In this document: positions 1-9,967 of the stretch, piece by piece | How positions within the stretch are numbered: position 1 is the stretch's first letter | Layout: each line of letters starts with the position of its first letter | Assembly (NCBI GenBank): GCA_009103225.1 | Contig: RHPI01002112.1 | Coordinates: 10,449 to 61,346 of the forward strand | Origin: Chlorokybus atmophyticus | Taxonomy: Eukaryota > Streptophyta > Chlorokybophyceae > Chlorokybales > Chlorokybaceae | DNA length: 50,898 nucleotides | Reading direction: 5' to 3' | Made by a program: the position numbers and the translations under genes | Notes under the pieces: generated by a model | What the model was told of the DNA's origin: nothing | Seen by the model: only the letters and a program-made list of their open reading frames with translations | Databases searched by the model: none

Positions 1-544
1 GTTTGCGCATGATTTGATTGCGCGCAACCCATTGCTCGTCCACGAAGTTGTGTGTCGCACCAGTGTCGATCAAAAACAAGCTATTCACACCTTGCATTGT
101 GCCACTGAATGTCCACAACAAAGGTACCACTCGTCCTTGAAAGGTAGCCAAGAATCCGTGACTAATGCGGGGGTTGATTAATATTGCTGATAATCGAATT
201 GTCCCAGTCTCGCGCTTGGTGAATTGTTTTAAAACAGTACCCCCTCGAGTATACTTCAACCATGGGCCATGATATTTTGGCACCATTGCTACCACACTCA
301 GGGATCTGTGTTTACATTGCAATTCACTCAATGTGTGCAACACGTCGGTAAGCATGTTAAATTTCACATGTACCAGTACACAAGTATTTGCTTCCACTGT
401 TGCAACATCAAACAGTGGTAACTTGTGATGTGTTTGCCATGCATGCGTCATTACATGCATTTGAGACAGATTATCAAACCAGTTAACTGCTTGTATCTCA
501 AGCAACTGACTATCAACCTTTGCTACATCAGCCACAGCGTAATC
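1..544 (-). CDS. pro: Retrotransposon aspartic protease (retropepsin), start of Pol, partial
   Basis: Reading on in the gag frame past the TAG gives 181 codons without another stop, running off the window. Near its end (bases 56-73) it encodes LFLIDTGATHNF, the retropepsin active-site loop with catalytic Asp in D-T-G. Retropepsin cuts the Gag-Pol polyprotein during particle maturation. The ~150 residues between the TAG and the active site resemble no family I know and may be the protease N-terminus or a linker. There is no ATG at the start of this frame, so expression would need readthrough of the TAG. The other possibility is that the TAG is a mutation in a single gag-pol ORF. Confidence 0.8.
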
Positions 545-2011
545 CTATTCAACCTTCTTGGCTTTGCCCTTCGCCTTCGTAGGACAGGCCTTTGCAACGT
601 GACCCGGCTGATGGCAGATGAAACAGGTGCGAGCTGCAGTAGGTGCATTACCAGCAGACGTACCACCAATTCGAGGAGCGAATGTCTTCGCTTTCTTCGC
701 CACATGTACACTCGGCGGAGGATAGCGCTTTATTCCCCCCCCTTGCGGCTTGGCCATAGCTGTCACGTTCGACTTTTCCTGCACGACCGTGTCATCATTG
801 TACAGGTAAACACTTAGCTTTTGCAGCTTGGCCAAGTCATCAGGAACCCAAGGAAGCCCCGTTGCAGTGTTGTACTGCAGCTGATCGCGAACACGCGCAT
901 CCAAGCCACGCTTGTACAACTCGAACTGCTCAGCTTTGTCCATAGGCATCAGGCCGCTATTGGCACGACCAACTAATGCTTGGAACTCCTGCAGATACAC
1001 TGATGCTGCTCGACCATTCTGTCGCAACTTGCTAAGTTTGTTACGAGCCTGAGTAGCCGGATCCATGCCACCATAGCGCTCCATCAGAAACTGAAACAGT
1101 GCTGGTACTGTCTTCACAGCGCCATGCTCTGTTTGTCGTGCCCACTCGGCGAGAGCATCAGATGGCATAAGCAACTCAGCAACGGCAACGTGCTCACCCA
1201 CCGGGCGCTTTAGCGCTGTCAGGTAATGTTCGACAGTCACCACCCAATCATGGATACTTACACTACCGTTAGGCTTGAACTTTTCAGGTTTGTTCAATGC
1301 CGTAACCGGCAGCCCCACTGATGCGCCAACTGATGAAGCAGCACCCGCTACTTGCTGACGCAGCGCCATCAACTCAGATTGCATCGCATCGAGGCGTGCC
1401 TCCAACTTCACTCGGCCAGCCAACTTATTTTCCAAGTTAGGTCCCAAGTACCAGAACACATCCTTGCAACGCTGCTGCGTTTCAACCATCAAGTTGGCTA
1501 AGGCCTCAAACGCCATCCGCTTCCCTTCGTATGGGAGCGGCCTATCGTAGACGGCCATCAGAGCAGCCACTTTTGGATCACCACGCACGAGTGGCGGAAC
1601 ATTGTTCGTCAACTCGTGCTCAATCATGCGGATCACCATCTCCTTACTAGTGCGAGGGAGAGTGGCAAAATCTGTTTCATAGCCATTACGAACCTTCTGC
1701 GCCCATGCATCCCACACTTCTTGACGAAGCTGCGGGTGGGCGTCAAGTAAAGTCTTGCGCTCGCGCGCATACTTTTCAATGGCTCCGCCAATGACACTCG
1801 GTGTGTCCATTACAGCTGGCTCACTGTGGGTAGACAGGTCGGGGGAAGCTTCGCTATCTTGCTTAGCCTCTTCTTCCTTGTCACTGTCAGTGAGCTTATA
1901 GCTCTCACTCGTGTCCGAGTCCCTCACTTTGTCATCACTGGATGGCTCATATGAGGATGATGAATCAGGGACGGTGAAGTACTTTTCACCTCCCTCTCCT
2001 TGGTCAGACAT
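545..2011 (-). CDS. gag: Retrotransposon Gag polyprotein with CCHC zinc knuckle
   Basis: The frame from ATG 2011 to TAG 545-547 encodes 488 residues; the longer open frame upstream begins only with GTG. The first ~60 residues are acidic and serine-rich. The middle (~240-390) has the look of a retrotransposon Gag domain, with conserved Trp and Leu and a YLQEF segment. A zinc knuckle lies at residues 463-476 with the spacing C-x2-C-x4-H-x4-C, followed by a Lys-rich tail. Gag packages the element RNA into cytoplasmic particles, and the knuckle binds that RNA. The TAG is followed by an uninterrupted frame into the protease (see 1-544). The exact retrotransposon clade is not determined. Confidence 0.88.
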   Translation of the reverse strand: MSDQGEGGEKYFTVPDSSSSYEPSSDDKVRDSDTSESYKLTDSDKEEEAKQDSEASPDLSTHSEPAVMDTPSVIGGAIEKYARERKTLLDAHPQLRQEVWDAWAQKVRNGYETDFATLPRTSKEMVIRMIEHELTNNVPPLVRGDPKVAALMAVYDRPLPYEGKRMAFEALANLMVETQQRCKDVFWYLGPNLENKLAGRVKLEARLDAMQSELMALRQQVAGAASSVGASVGLPVTALNKPEKFKPNGSVSIHDWVVTVEHYLTALKRPVGEHVAVAELLMPSDALAEWARQTEHGAVKTVPALFQFLMERYGGMDPATQARNKLSKLRQNGRAASVYLQEFQALVGRANSGLMPMDKAEQFELYKRGLDARVRDQLQYNTATGLPWVPDDLAKLQKLSVYLYNDDTVVQEKSNVTAMAKPQGGGIKRYPPPSVHVAKKAKTFAPRIGGTSAGNAPTAARTCFICHQPGHVAKACPTKAKGKAKKVE

Positions 2012-2471
2012 CTGCCCAAGGATAACACTGTTCAAATAGTGCACAAACACGGAAAGTTGTGCACTATGAAAACGTCGAATACTAGTGATTTTGTCCTGTC
2101 AAGTTTGGAGGGGTAAACGTGGAGTATTCAGCCCAAACAAGAGCTCTCCACACACCTCTCAACTAGACAATCACTGTGCAACAAACCGCACGCGAATGCA
2201 CGCGACGGCTCACGAGCTATGGCTGCTCAAAGTTTTCACTTTGTACAACCCAGCTCAACTTACAATCACAATTGACACCCAAAGTGCCAAAATCTCGTTG
2301 AATCAGCCCTACAGGCCGATATCGACAAGTTGTGAGTTGTGAGTTTGATATCGACCGCACAGAAAAATTCTGGCGGCCTCACCGCACTGACTGGCGGTAC
2401 CGAGACAGTCGATGTTGCCACCGAACTGCCCCCAAGGGAATTTATCCAAAAAAATAGATAAAAAGCCCTTC

Positions 2472-2495
2472 ACCACCACGAATCCACGTGGTGGT
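2472..2495. repeat. Perfect hairpin, 9-bp stem
   Basis: Arms 2472-2480 and 2487-2495 (ACCACCACG / CGTGGTGGT) pair perfectly around a 6-nt loop. It lies where the retrotransposon LTR is expected. Confidence 0.7.
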
Positions 2496-2620
2496 TAGCA
2501 CACAAAGATTATAGTAAACAATATATGATTACTATGTTATGTGCTTGGATGCAATGCTTCAGGGAGGGGCCTGGATGGCCGCCCCCCTTCACACAATAAC
2601 AACTAAACTAGGACAAGTTA

Positions 2621-2669
2621 GGCATGGCATGGCATGGCATGCATAGGCTAGGCTAGGCTAGGCTAGGCA
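2621..2669. repeat. Pentanucleotide microsatellites (GGCAT)n and (AGGCT)n
   Basis: Four GGCAT units at 2621-2640 run into about five AGGCT units at 2644-2668. The two units differ by little and probably arose by slippage. Confidence 0.9.
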
Positions 2670-2957
2670 CCAGCAGCAGCGTTTAACTACAACAGTTAAA
2701 CCAAACAAAACTTTTAACTACCGCTAGTTTGCCGCCGCAGTGCCGCCTGCCGACGCAGTGCCTGCCGCCGCCCCTGCAGTGCCTGCCGCCTGCCGCCGCC
2801 CCTCCCACAGGCCCCTTGCCGCCCGTGCTCCGATACCAATGTCAGGAGAGAGGGTGTGCCCCTCCTCCCTTTAATCCCCTACCCCAACACCACCACCAGC
2901 CTCGCCGCCGCCGCCGCCACTGCCGGGGCAGTTGCCAGAGCAAAAGATCCTCTGGCT

Positions 2958-3144
2958 ATGGCGGCCGCTGCGTTAGCAGCGCCGCCATGCAGCTGATATC
3001 AACATGAGACTCATGTCTCATGTCGATATCAGTGTTATAGTTAAGTAACACTACATTAGGGCCTTAACATTAGGTTAACGGCCCTAATAAGGCTTAATAG
3101 GCTGTATAATCCCGTTGGGACCCTTATTTAATCCTAAATAAGGG
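2958..3144. repeat. Cluster of four consecutive hairpins
   Basis: Four separate inverted repeats follow one another. 2958-2988 has 13-bp arms with one bulged C. 2993-3032 has 18-nt arms around TCAT with one mismatch. 3055-3088 has 14-15-nt arms with one bulge. 3121-3144 has perfect 10-bp arms around ATCC. No ORF spans them. Such a run is unlike the coding DNA around it and could be a foldback or MITE-like relic. Confidence 0.75.
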
Positions 3145-3432
3145 CGGGGAACCTCTATGGAGGTAGCACACCGTTACACCATCCCTCGTGGGCTGGTGGT
3201 GTGTTGCTGAGTGTGGGAGCGTGTTGAGGGTTTGTAGTGACTGAAGGGCGTCCACTTCTCTGGGAGGTGGTGCTGCTGGACCTCCTCCACCTGCTAACGC
3301 TTCCCCCTGCTCGGTGACAAATCCTTGTGTGTGTGCACAAGTCTGGTACGCTACCGCGCATGCAAGTAAGTGCAGGATCGTTACAGTGCAAAATAATACG
3401 TCATATCACCATAAGCGTAATATACCTCCTGA

Positions 3433-3565
3433 CTCGTGAGCTAGGTTGACTTTTTAATACTTATGACTCGCATTTGTGAGTCATTTTCTGTGCCGAAACT
3501 CGTACTAAGATGAGTCATGAGGCCTTCATGATATGACTCATGCTTATGATTCATGTCATGACTTC
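3433..3565. repeat. Cluster of TGAGTCAT / ATGACTCA sites in both orientations
   Basis: TGACTC and GAGTCA cores recur in direct and inverted order, forming small hairpins such as ATGACTC...GAGTCAT and ATGAGTCAT...ATGACTCAT. TGASTCA is the classic bZIP (AP-1/GCN4) site. A similar cluster lies at 18310-18352. Confidence 0.6.
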
Positions 3566-4121
3566 CGGTGGCTGTCTTGTTGCTTCCCAACCCGCACGAT
3601 TACAGACTTCCGGTAGTAGGATGTTCGCGCACGCCCTCTCAGGCGGCCACGCAGTTGCATCGTAGCTGCTGACGTGGCCGCAAAAAGCGCAAAAAGAAGA
3701 CGCGACCAGGCGGGAGATCGCCGTGTCGCCGACGCGCCCTTTTCTTGAGCGATCGCGGTCAACTTGAATGGGTCAAGCAGTAAAATCAGCCGACCAAAGT
3801 TTTTGGCAACCGGGAAGGCCTAAAGACAACCGGTGTATTAAGGCACATGCAGCCTGTTCAGTGCTTTATTGCATTGCTTGAAGCAATCTGCTTCCCACTC
3901 AAAGCTCTGCAGTTAAGTTACTCCGTCAACGGCGACCAAAGAGATTGGAGAGGCAGATGCCCAGGCGCGGAGTCCGTTGGCTGATACGCTGCGCGCGCCG
4001 CCGCGTATCGATCCCTCAGGCGCTCCTCGGTTAGCGTGATGCAGTAAAGTGACACCTAACCTAACGAAGCTCAACTACCCAGTGTGTTCACAGGTGAGCC
4101 ACGTGGCAGGCATTGTACAGC

Positions 4122-5839
4122 ATGGCGGCGGCGGCAGGAGTGGCGGCGTTGGTGGTGGGCAAGCCAGGGTCGGTATGCAGGCCGTACAACTTGCGGTCGT
4201 TTGACGGGTTGCGACGTGGCGGCGAGTGCTCAAGCACCGCAGGTGCTGCAGCAGGACCAGCTGCAGCCCGCCCGCGCGCCAGGCCGCCGCCGGTCAGGGC
4301 AGGCCTGTGGCCTGGGCCGCTTGCGGCTGCGGTGGTTGGCGGGATCGGAAGAGCCATTCCCAGGCCTGGTGAGAGGTGAGACATTTGTTTGACAGGTAGC
4401 TGTGTTGTGCAGTTTAGTTGTTGCGGTCAGATCATGCCTGGCTCTGCTGCTGCACGCCAACACCTTGCTTCCCATACAGCACCCGTCTCTCCCGGTTGTC
4501 GGGATCGTCCTGTTTACAGTGGTTGCCTCCTGTCCCATTCGTTGAATGCACCGTCATTTGCCACACGGACTCTGACAACCTAGGTGAATTTGCTACAATA
4601 AACGTGTTGCTCACACGGTTGTTGTAGCTGCAAGTTCACCTTGCCTCCTGTCCTGTTCGTTGAATGCATTTGCCACACGGACTTTGACAACCTAGCTTGC
4701 TAAACTAACCGTGTCTTAAGGCTCACACGGTTATTGTAGAAGTTCGACTAAGCTAGGCTCAAACACAACGAAGTTTGGGACGGCTGACGTAGCATTTTGC
4801 TTTTTTTGAAGTCTGGTAATGCAGACTAGTTCAGGCAAGTTGTTGGTGGCTGAGGATGTGGAGCTTGTTTCCAGTGTTGTGGCCGTGTCTGTCAGCAGTG
4901 CGGTCATTTAGAATAATTAGGTTTTTCAGCTGGAGTAGCGGTAGCGATCGCCATGCAATGTCTGCATGGCTTCGTGCAGTCAAGCAGCCGTCATGCTCGA
5001 CTGATGATATATCACTGTAATGCTCAATTTAAACACACAGCAATTCTCATAATTCGGCACATTGCTGTCATGCGCAACTTTAGCACACAGCAAGTTGCGC
5101 AGTCTGGAATGCCAATATGCGTGCTGTTCACTGCAGAGATGATCGCCGTGCGGGTGGAGCTGCTGTTCCGAGGCGCCAAGAAGAGGAGCAGGCAAAGGAG
5201 GCGCAGCCAGTTGCCCCACCTCCTCCCACAGCAAAGCCAAAGCGAAAACCGCCGCCGCTTGGACTGCCTCTGGGGTACCATGGCCTGCGGGATAATACGT
5301 CAAGAGAAATAGAGGCGTGTGATGTGGAGGTGCAGGTATTGTCAACAACAATAACAACAATGCCTTGTTCAATTCACATGTGCTGTTGCTTGTGCGCAAG
5401 TAGTTTGCAAACGTTTGGCACTGTACATGCTGGCCAATTCAGCGGTTATATATATATACATGAGCAGCATTGCATGGCTGACGTGTCTGGTTGTTAGTGT
5501 GATGAATGGTTGTATTCAGGACTGCAAGCATTGCATGGCTGACGTGTCTGGTTGGTGGTTGTGATGAACGGTTGTATGCAGGACTGCAAGACTGAAATTG
5601 ATGTGATGGTTGTGAAGTGCACGTTGTGCGGCGGTTGTGGTGATCTACGCGCACGCAGCCGGCGTGGCAGGAGAGCCTCATATTCCAAGTGCCCGCTTTG
5701 TCATGGGTTTGGTAAGCGTCTGCAATTCCAAGCTGCCTCAGCTACTTCCTTTGTTGGTTTATTCGATATTTCATGACCTTGTTTGCCATTTGCAGGCCAT
5801 GTGCATGGTGTTCGATTCACCGAAGACAATGGGCTGTGA
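4122..5839 (+). CDS. Plastid-targeted DnaJ-type zinc-finger protein (two CxxCxGxG motifs)
   Basis: Four exons fit in phase: 4122-4375, 5137-5335, 5582-5711 and 5796-5839, giving 208 residues. The start is the ATG that opens an Ala/Arg-rich, acid-poor N-terminus typical of a chloroplast transit peptide (to about residue 60-80). A charged Pro-rich linker follows. The C-terminus carries CTLCGGCG (164-171) and CPLCHGFG (188-195), each matching CxxCxGxG of the DnaJ cysteine-rich domain. There is no J domain. Plant proteins of this build (BSD2, LQY1 and PSA2 types) act as thiol/zinc chaperones for Rubisco or photosystem assembly; which one this is cannot be said. TGTAA follows the stop at 5860. The acceptor of exon 3 is duplicated (see 5466-5590). 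Confidence 0.78.
5466..5590 (+). repeat. 61/62-bp tandem duplication carrying the exon-3 splice acceptor
   Basis: Two near-identical copies, 5466-5526 and 5527-5590, each contain a branch/acceptor region and the first exon bases (cag|gactgcaag). The second acceptor (exon from 5582) keeps the frame to the zinc finger. The first (exon from 5520) would meet TGA at 5562-5564. Confidence 0.85.
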
Positions 5840-6977
5840 GCCAGCCTTCACCCGCGAGCTGTAATGGAGGTTGTCCTACAACTGCATCTGCAGCCAAGGG
5901 TCATAACTGACGCAGGGCTGGGGTGTTACATGTGGACTGGACACAAGGTTGTAGCCCTCCTGCTCACATGCTGCACTCCTGTTGAGTACTGCCACCCTAC
6001 CCTATGCCTGCATAGATAGGGTGCATGGTGCCTATTTATGCCAGGCATCATGCACCTTTTCGGCTGCATGGTGCCTGGCATAGATTCAGTCACTTTGCAC
6101 CCTTCAACATGAGCCGAGCACATCCTGAGCAGCGATTGGGGATTGTGACCATGTCTGTCGCTGGCGCCTGGTTCAGCTGAATGATTGGCTGCGCTGCATT
6201 GGGACAAGGCTTCGACATGAACTTGCTCTGGTGTGTATTCTAGTCAGGGTTGGTAGCCTAATTAGCTGGTTTGTTTGTAAATAATCATTTGTTCAGGAAT
6301 TCGAGAGTTGCCGCATGATGGCTGCGAGACCAATGCTCTAGGACAACTAAATAGCAACTAGATAACCAGTTAGCCTACACCACTAGACAGGATTCTTGAC
6401 CGGCAGCTGCAGCCTCAAGGCAGGGCAAGGGTAGAGCAGGCTTCATCACCTGCGCTCCTGCGTAGCGGCCAGGTACATGCACGAAGACCGCAGCAAGCCT
6501 TTGCATTGATACGCTAGTGTCAAAAGGTTCAATCACCCTTAAGCTATCCTTGGGTGAAATGCAAGTTAACTTGCTGTGCACTATAATAGGATGTGCAGTT
6601 GCAAATCTGGACAGCAGCACAGTACAAAGGCAATCAAGGACTGGCTTACAGGTAATGGAAATGACAAGGTGTCAGTGACAACACCTAATCGATGAAACTG
6701 AGTCAAGGCGTGGCGATGGCAAAAGACTTGCCCAGCACACAGACATTCCGCAATGCTAGCACGGAAAGCTATGCTACAGCAAAGCTGCGGCTTAGGACTA
6801 CAGACGGCGACTGCCTGACAGAGAGCGTGCTGGCGGAGAGGTCCTGGCACCTGCCGCAAAAGGCTTATTACACTCTGGGCGCTGTGGTCATGTTGATTAC
6901 CATCGGCCGTACTACAGGCCCGCACCATAATCACCTCTACAGCATGATCAAGAAGCTGTTTTTCTGAAATCATACCA
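5840..6977. other. Convergent intergenic region, zinc-finger gene / MLF
   Basis: This region should hold the two 3'UTRs. TTACA at 6868-6872 reads TGTAA on the minus strand, about 106 nt past the MLF stop. An imperfect hairpin (arms 6020-6032 and 6044-6056, 12 of 13 pairs) is present. No other gene is seen; the 191-codon minus ORF here overlaps the MLF exons in the wrong frame. Confidence 0.5.
5860..5864 (+). promoter_or_regulatory. Candidate TGTAA poly(A) signal, zinc-finger gene
   Basis: TGTAA lies 21 nt past the stop at 5839. A second copy is at 6276-6280, which would give a more usual 3'UTR length. Confidence 0.35.
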
Positions 6978-8433
6978 TCAATGCTCACCGACACGAGGGT
7001 CCACACCAATGCCTGCCTGCCGCTGCCACTCATCTTCAAAGCAATGTCGCTCAACTGTAGACATGACATGTTACCATGCACCTTGAAGAACCAGCCACGG
7101 CTGACTTCGTGAATTCTCATATTGAGGCAACTGGGAGTAAGACTACAATAAAACAACTTACCATCGTTGACATTGTGAAATTGATCTTGGTGCTGTTCAC
7201 AACCAGTGCTGTCGTGTGTGCGGGTTACAGTGCGACCCTGTACAGGAAACCATCAATTAGCAAATACCTCCCACAAACATGCAAGATGCAAGTGCAAGTT
7301 TGAACACGAATTACCCGCTGCCCGATGTTTCTTGAAACAGTCACCGTCTCCGCACCTCCCGTTTGGTCATGGACAGTTGTCTCTGTGCGCGACATCTGTG
7401 TGTGCATGCACAATTTAGACTTCCCACACCGCACGCTTATATTCACCAATACCGCCAACCATGAGTAACACTATACTCTCAACACTGAACAGCACCTGAT
7501 CTGGTCCAACATGTGTAGTTGTAGTTGTGCTATAGCTTCTGGCAGGGCCGTTGCCAAATACAGACGATGATGAGCTACTGTAGCTGAAGTACTGGTATGA
7601 GCCTGCAGCAGGCCCGTTTCTGGTGCGATGGGAGGTGGTGGTTTGGCTTGGAGGATATTCAGCTCTGCTTGCATGATGCATAGCGGCAGAGTGGCTACCC
7701 GGATGCTCGCTCTCTTGTTTGGGCTGATGGCGACTGCCTGAGGCCCCATTGTGGCGAGGCTCAGGACCAGCCTCATAGTCTGATGACGTTTGCTGTTAAG
7801 AGAGCTCAAACACTTCACATACTAGTGAAATCACAGGATGCACTACTGTAGTGCGCAATACTGCAATACTGACATAGTGCTCGATGGTGTTAACCTACAA
7901 ACAACAAGTACACATGGCACATACCGTCCTCGTCAGGGTGCTCGACAATTGCGTGTTGGCTTCTGGCACGCTGCTGGCTCACAAAAGGATGCTCTTCCTC
8001 AGGATCCATTTCCTGAATGCTAATGTTGCCACGTGAGGCAGCGGACGGCGCCTGCAAAAGAAACACAGGAAGCATTTTTCAATGATGTATCTTACCCAAT
8101 CAAGCAATCAATTCACGAAGCACTTACATGTGGGTCTGGGCCGGTGATGGGGATGTCACGCACGGTTGCTCCATTCCCATACGTGCCCTCTCTTCTCCCA
8201 TGTTCGTCGGTGATGTAATATTGCGGGTGCAGCGCAGCATAGGCAGCTTGCAAGCCTGGAGGCACCCTCCGTGGGTGATACTGAGACGTGGTGCCATGCG
8301 AGAAAAAGGGATCGTGGTCAAACACCGCAAAGGGGTCCTCGCTCAACAACTGCTGGAGTAGAGCACGGCTGTGGCCGAAGCCGAAGCCGCCAAAACCGTT
8401 CATTGTGTCGGTATTGCCTGTGCCTGCAGACAT
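6978..8433 (-). CDS. Myeloid leukemia factor (MLF)-like protein
   Basis: Six exons fit in phase: 8433-8128, 8051-7925, 7779-7496, 7395-7315, 7237-7162 and 7054-6978, giving 316 residues. Gly/Phe-rich repeats and an EDPF...DPFF segment open the protein, as in plant and animal MLF. The middle is Ser/Thr/Tyr-rich (the SYSTTTTTHVG stretch). The C-terminal part follows the plant MLF pattern: a VSRNIGQRGRTVTR segment, then HNVND, then FEDEW at about 297-301. MLF proteins shuttle between cytoplasm and nucleus and influence transcription and protein stability; their role in algae is unknown. The start is set at the Met before AGTGNTD; a second Met 10 codons on (8403) is possible. The exon 2-3 junction depends on a weak catcag acceptor. 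Confidence 0.8.
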
Positions 8434-9523
8434 CTGGCTAAGGGAAGCCCTTTGCGCTTTGAAAGCACAAGCCAACAATCGCAAAGGCAACGAGAACCAA
8501 GCTAGTGCATGCGCAGGATCAGCCTTCAAGCAAGCAAACATGCAAGGCATACGCGCAAGTGTGTGCACATGCGACCACACATTGAACCCAGCCAGGAGTC
8601 TGAGCTATACGACAAATTGTGAGTCCCATCGGCTTGGAACAACAAAAGCAGCTTTATCGGAACTAAGCAAACGAGTGGCGGGATGCAAGGGTGAAGCAGA
8701 TGTTCATGCCCATGGTGCATGCACCATCAAGCAGCTAGCCTCATAAGGGGTTGCGTTTCTGCAGCATGCTGCGCTCTAAGAGTAATGCTTACTAACTTGC
8801 CATAAAACCTCAACCTAGTCCTCGGCTGATCTGCCTCTATGGTTAGCATAATGCAGATGAGAGACTCAACCTCTATGTGATCACATCGACCAATGCACGG
8901 GGAAATGTTAAAAGTCAGATTTTGCCAATCGAGCTGAACCCGAACGGGCTGAAATCTATAGCAGTAGCACTTGATGCTATGCGCAAGCCCAAAAGCACGA
9001 AAGCAGGCAATCAGCGGCTGACACCGCAACGGCTAATAGCAGAATAACCAACCATGAGCCCCAAGCATGCCGAGCTTGCCAGACCTCAGCCCAGCGTGAC
9101 AGCTTCCTCCGAAAACCAAGCTCCAACACGGACAACACTTCCTGGCGGCGATGATGACAGCGACCGCAGCGACAACCCCAACAATAGCAATGCCAGAACG
9201 CAACCAGCAGCGCTGCAGAGCTGACAAACCCTAACTGAGGAGCTGATATCCTTTGGTTAGTTAACCACAGCAGCATCAAGCTCGCGTTAGAAAAGCCCGG
9301 AATTTGACGTCTGTTACCGTCGATATCTGCTAGTACAGCGTTGTACCGGGAAATTTCTGCAGATATATTTACAGGCTGGTTATAAGCGGCAATACATGGT
9401 TGAAGCACAACGGCTAACATCGCGACCAGGTACAGATATTGATTGCTTGGCTCGCGGTAACTGACTGGTGTCGCCGATATCGAACACTATGCCAGAATTT
9501 GCGGCTGGGATGAAACGAGTGAA
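8434..9523. other. Intergenic region upstream of MLF
   Basis: It should include the MLF promoter and 5'UTR. A 147-codon minus ORF (8977-9420) and an overlapping short ORF with a hydrophobic stretch are present, but nothing marks either as a gene. No RNA gene is recognised. Confidence 0.4.
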
Positions 9524-9715
9524 CTACTGCGCAGCCACTAGTCGCTCAATCAACTGTGGCAGAACCCTAGTTTGAAGCGCCGCCGCCGCCACCGGGACGG
9601 CGGGGACGGCAGCGGTGTCACAGGACATGGGGTAGTCCATGTCGTGGTGAGGGGACAAGGCAATCCGCATGTAGGCGTCCTGTGACGAGCCTGTAACTTG
9701 GGCGGCGACGCCCAT
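9524..9715 (-). CDS. Unrecognised 63-residue ORF
   Basis: An ATG-started frame at 9715 encodes 63 residues, with an Ala/Val-rich middle and a C-terminal LIERLVAAQ. I recognise no family. It continues the frame of the 48-codon ORF just upstream (9734-9880) with only TAG and six sense codons between them. The two could be pieces of one exon set, or chance frames in GC-rich DNA. Confidence 0.22.
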   Translation of the reverse strand: MGVAAQVTGSSQDAYMRIALSPHHDMDYPMSCDTAAVPAVPVAAAALQTRVLPQLIERLVAAQ

Positions 9716-9733
9716 GCTACGCGTTTCTTTCTG

Positions 9734-9880
9734 CTACTGAAGCTTCTCTGGCGCCTCCGCTGGCTTGCCGCCTTGGATGTGAGCAGAGGCAGCGATCGAC
9801 GTGTCGTCCTGCGCCGCCGCCGCTTTCTGGTAGGTCGCTGGGCCAGGATCCCGTAAATGCATGCAAGATCTGGCAGTCAT
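9734..9880 (-). CDS. Unrecognised 48-residue ORF
   Basis: ATG at 9880 to TAG at 9734-9736, a small Ala/Gln-rich frame (AAAAQDDTSIAASAHIQGG) of normal composition. It may be a terminal exon rather than a whole gene. No family is recognised, and no poly(A) signal is obvious. Confidence 0.2.
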   Translation of the reverse strand: MTARSCMHLRDPGPATYQKAAAAQDDTSIAASAHIQGGKPAEAPEKLQ

Positions 9881-9967
9881 GTGTTTGAGATTGGGGTACC
9901 GCATTGGCTGTGATGAACCCTCGGCACCCTCTACTGAGCATCAAACGTTGAGGACACGCCTAGGGCA

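Larger units (their letters stand above)
1..2011 (-). mobile_element. LTR retrotransposon, 5' part of internal region (cut by window start)
   Basis: Gag followed by an aspartic protease in one orientation marks an LTR retrotransposon read on the minus strand. The gag start at 2011 faces the repeat-rich DNA at 2.0-2.7 kb, where the 5' LTR should lie. I could not fix an LTR boundary or a convincing tRNA-type primer-binding site, so the edges are open. Reverse transcriptase, RNase H and integrase would lie beyond base 1, outside the window. Gag-protease order fits both Ty3/gypsy and Ty1/copia types. The open frames suggest a fairly young copy. Confidence 0.85.
2012..4121. other. Gene-free, repeat-rich region
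   Basis: I find no supported gene here. The part next to gag probably contains the retrotransposon leader and 5' LTR. Further on come pentanucleotide runs, several hairpins and clustered TGAGTCAT motifs, each listed separately. Stretch 3560-4120 is GC-richer and shows only short unsupported ORFs; it should include the promoter of the zinc-finger gene at 4122. Confidence 0.6.

Noticed and set aside
545-547. TAG reassigned to Gln, as in some ulvophyte algae
   Set aside because: Confident genes here (NOG2, USP, BolA4) end in TAG at family-expected places, and no TAG occurs inside their exons.
6581-7156. 191-codon minus ORF
   Set aside because: It overlaps the last MLF exons in a different frame and has no recognisable domain, while the spliced MLF model keeps family motifs.
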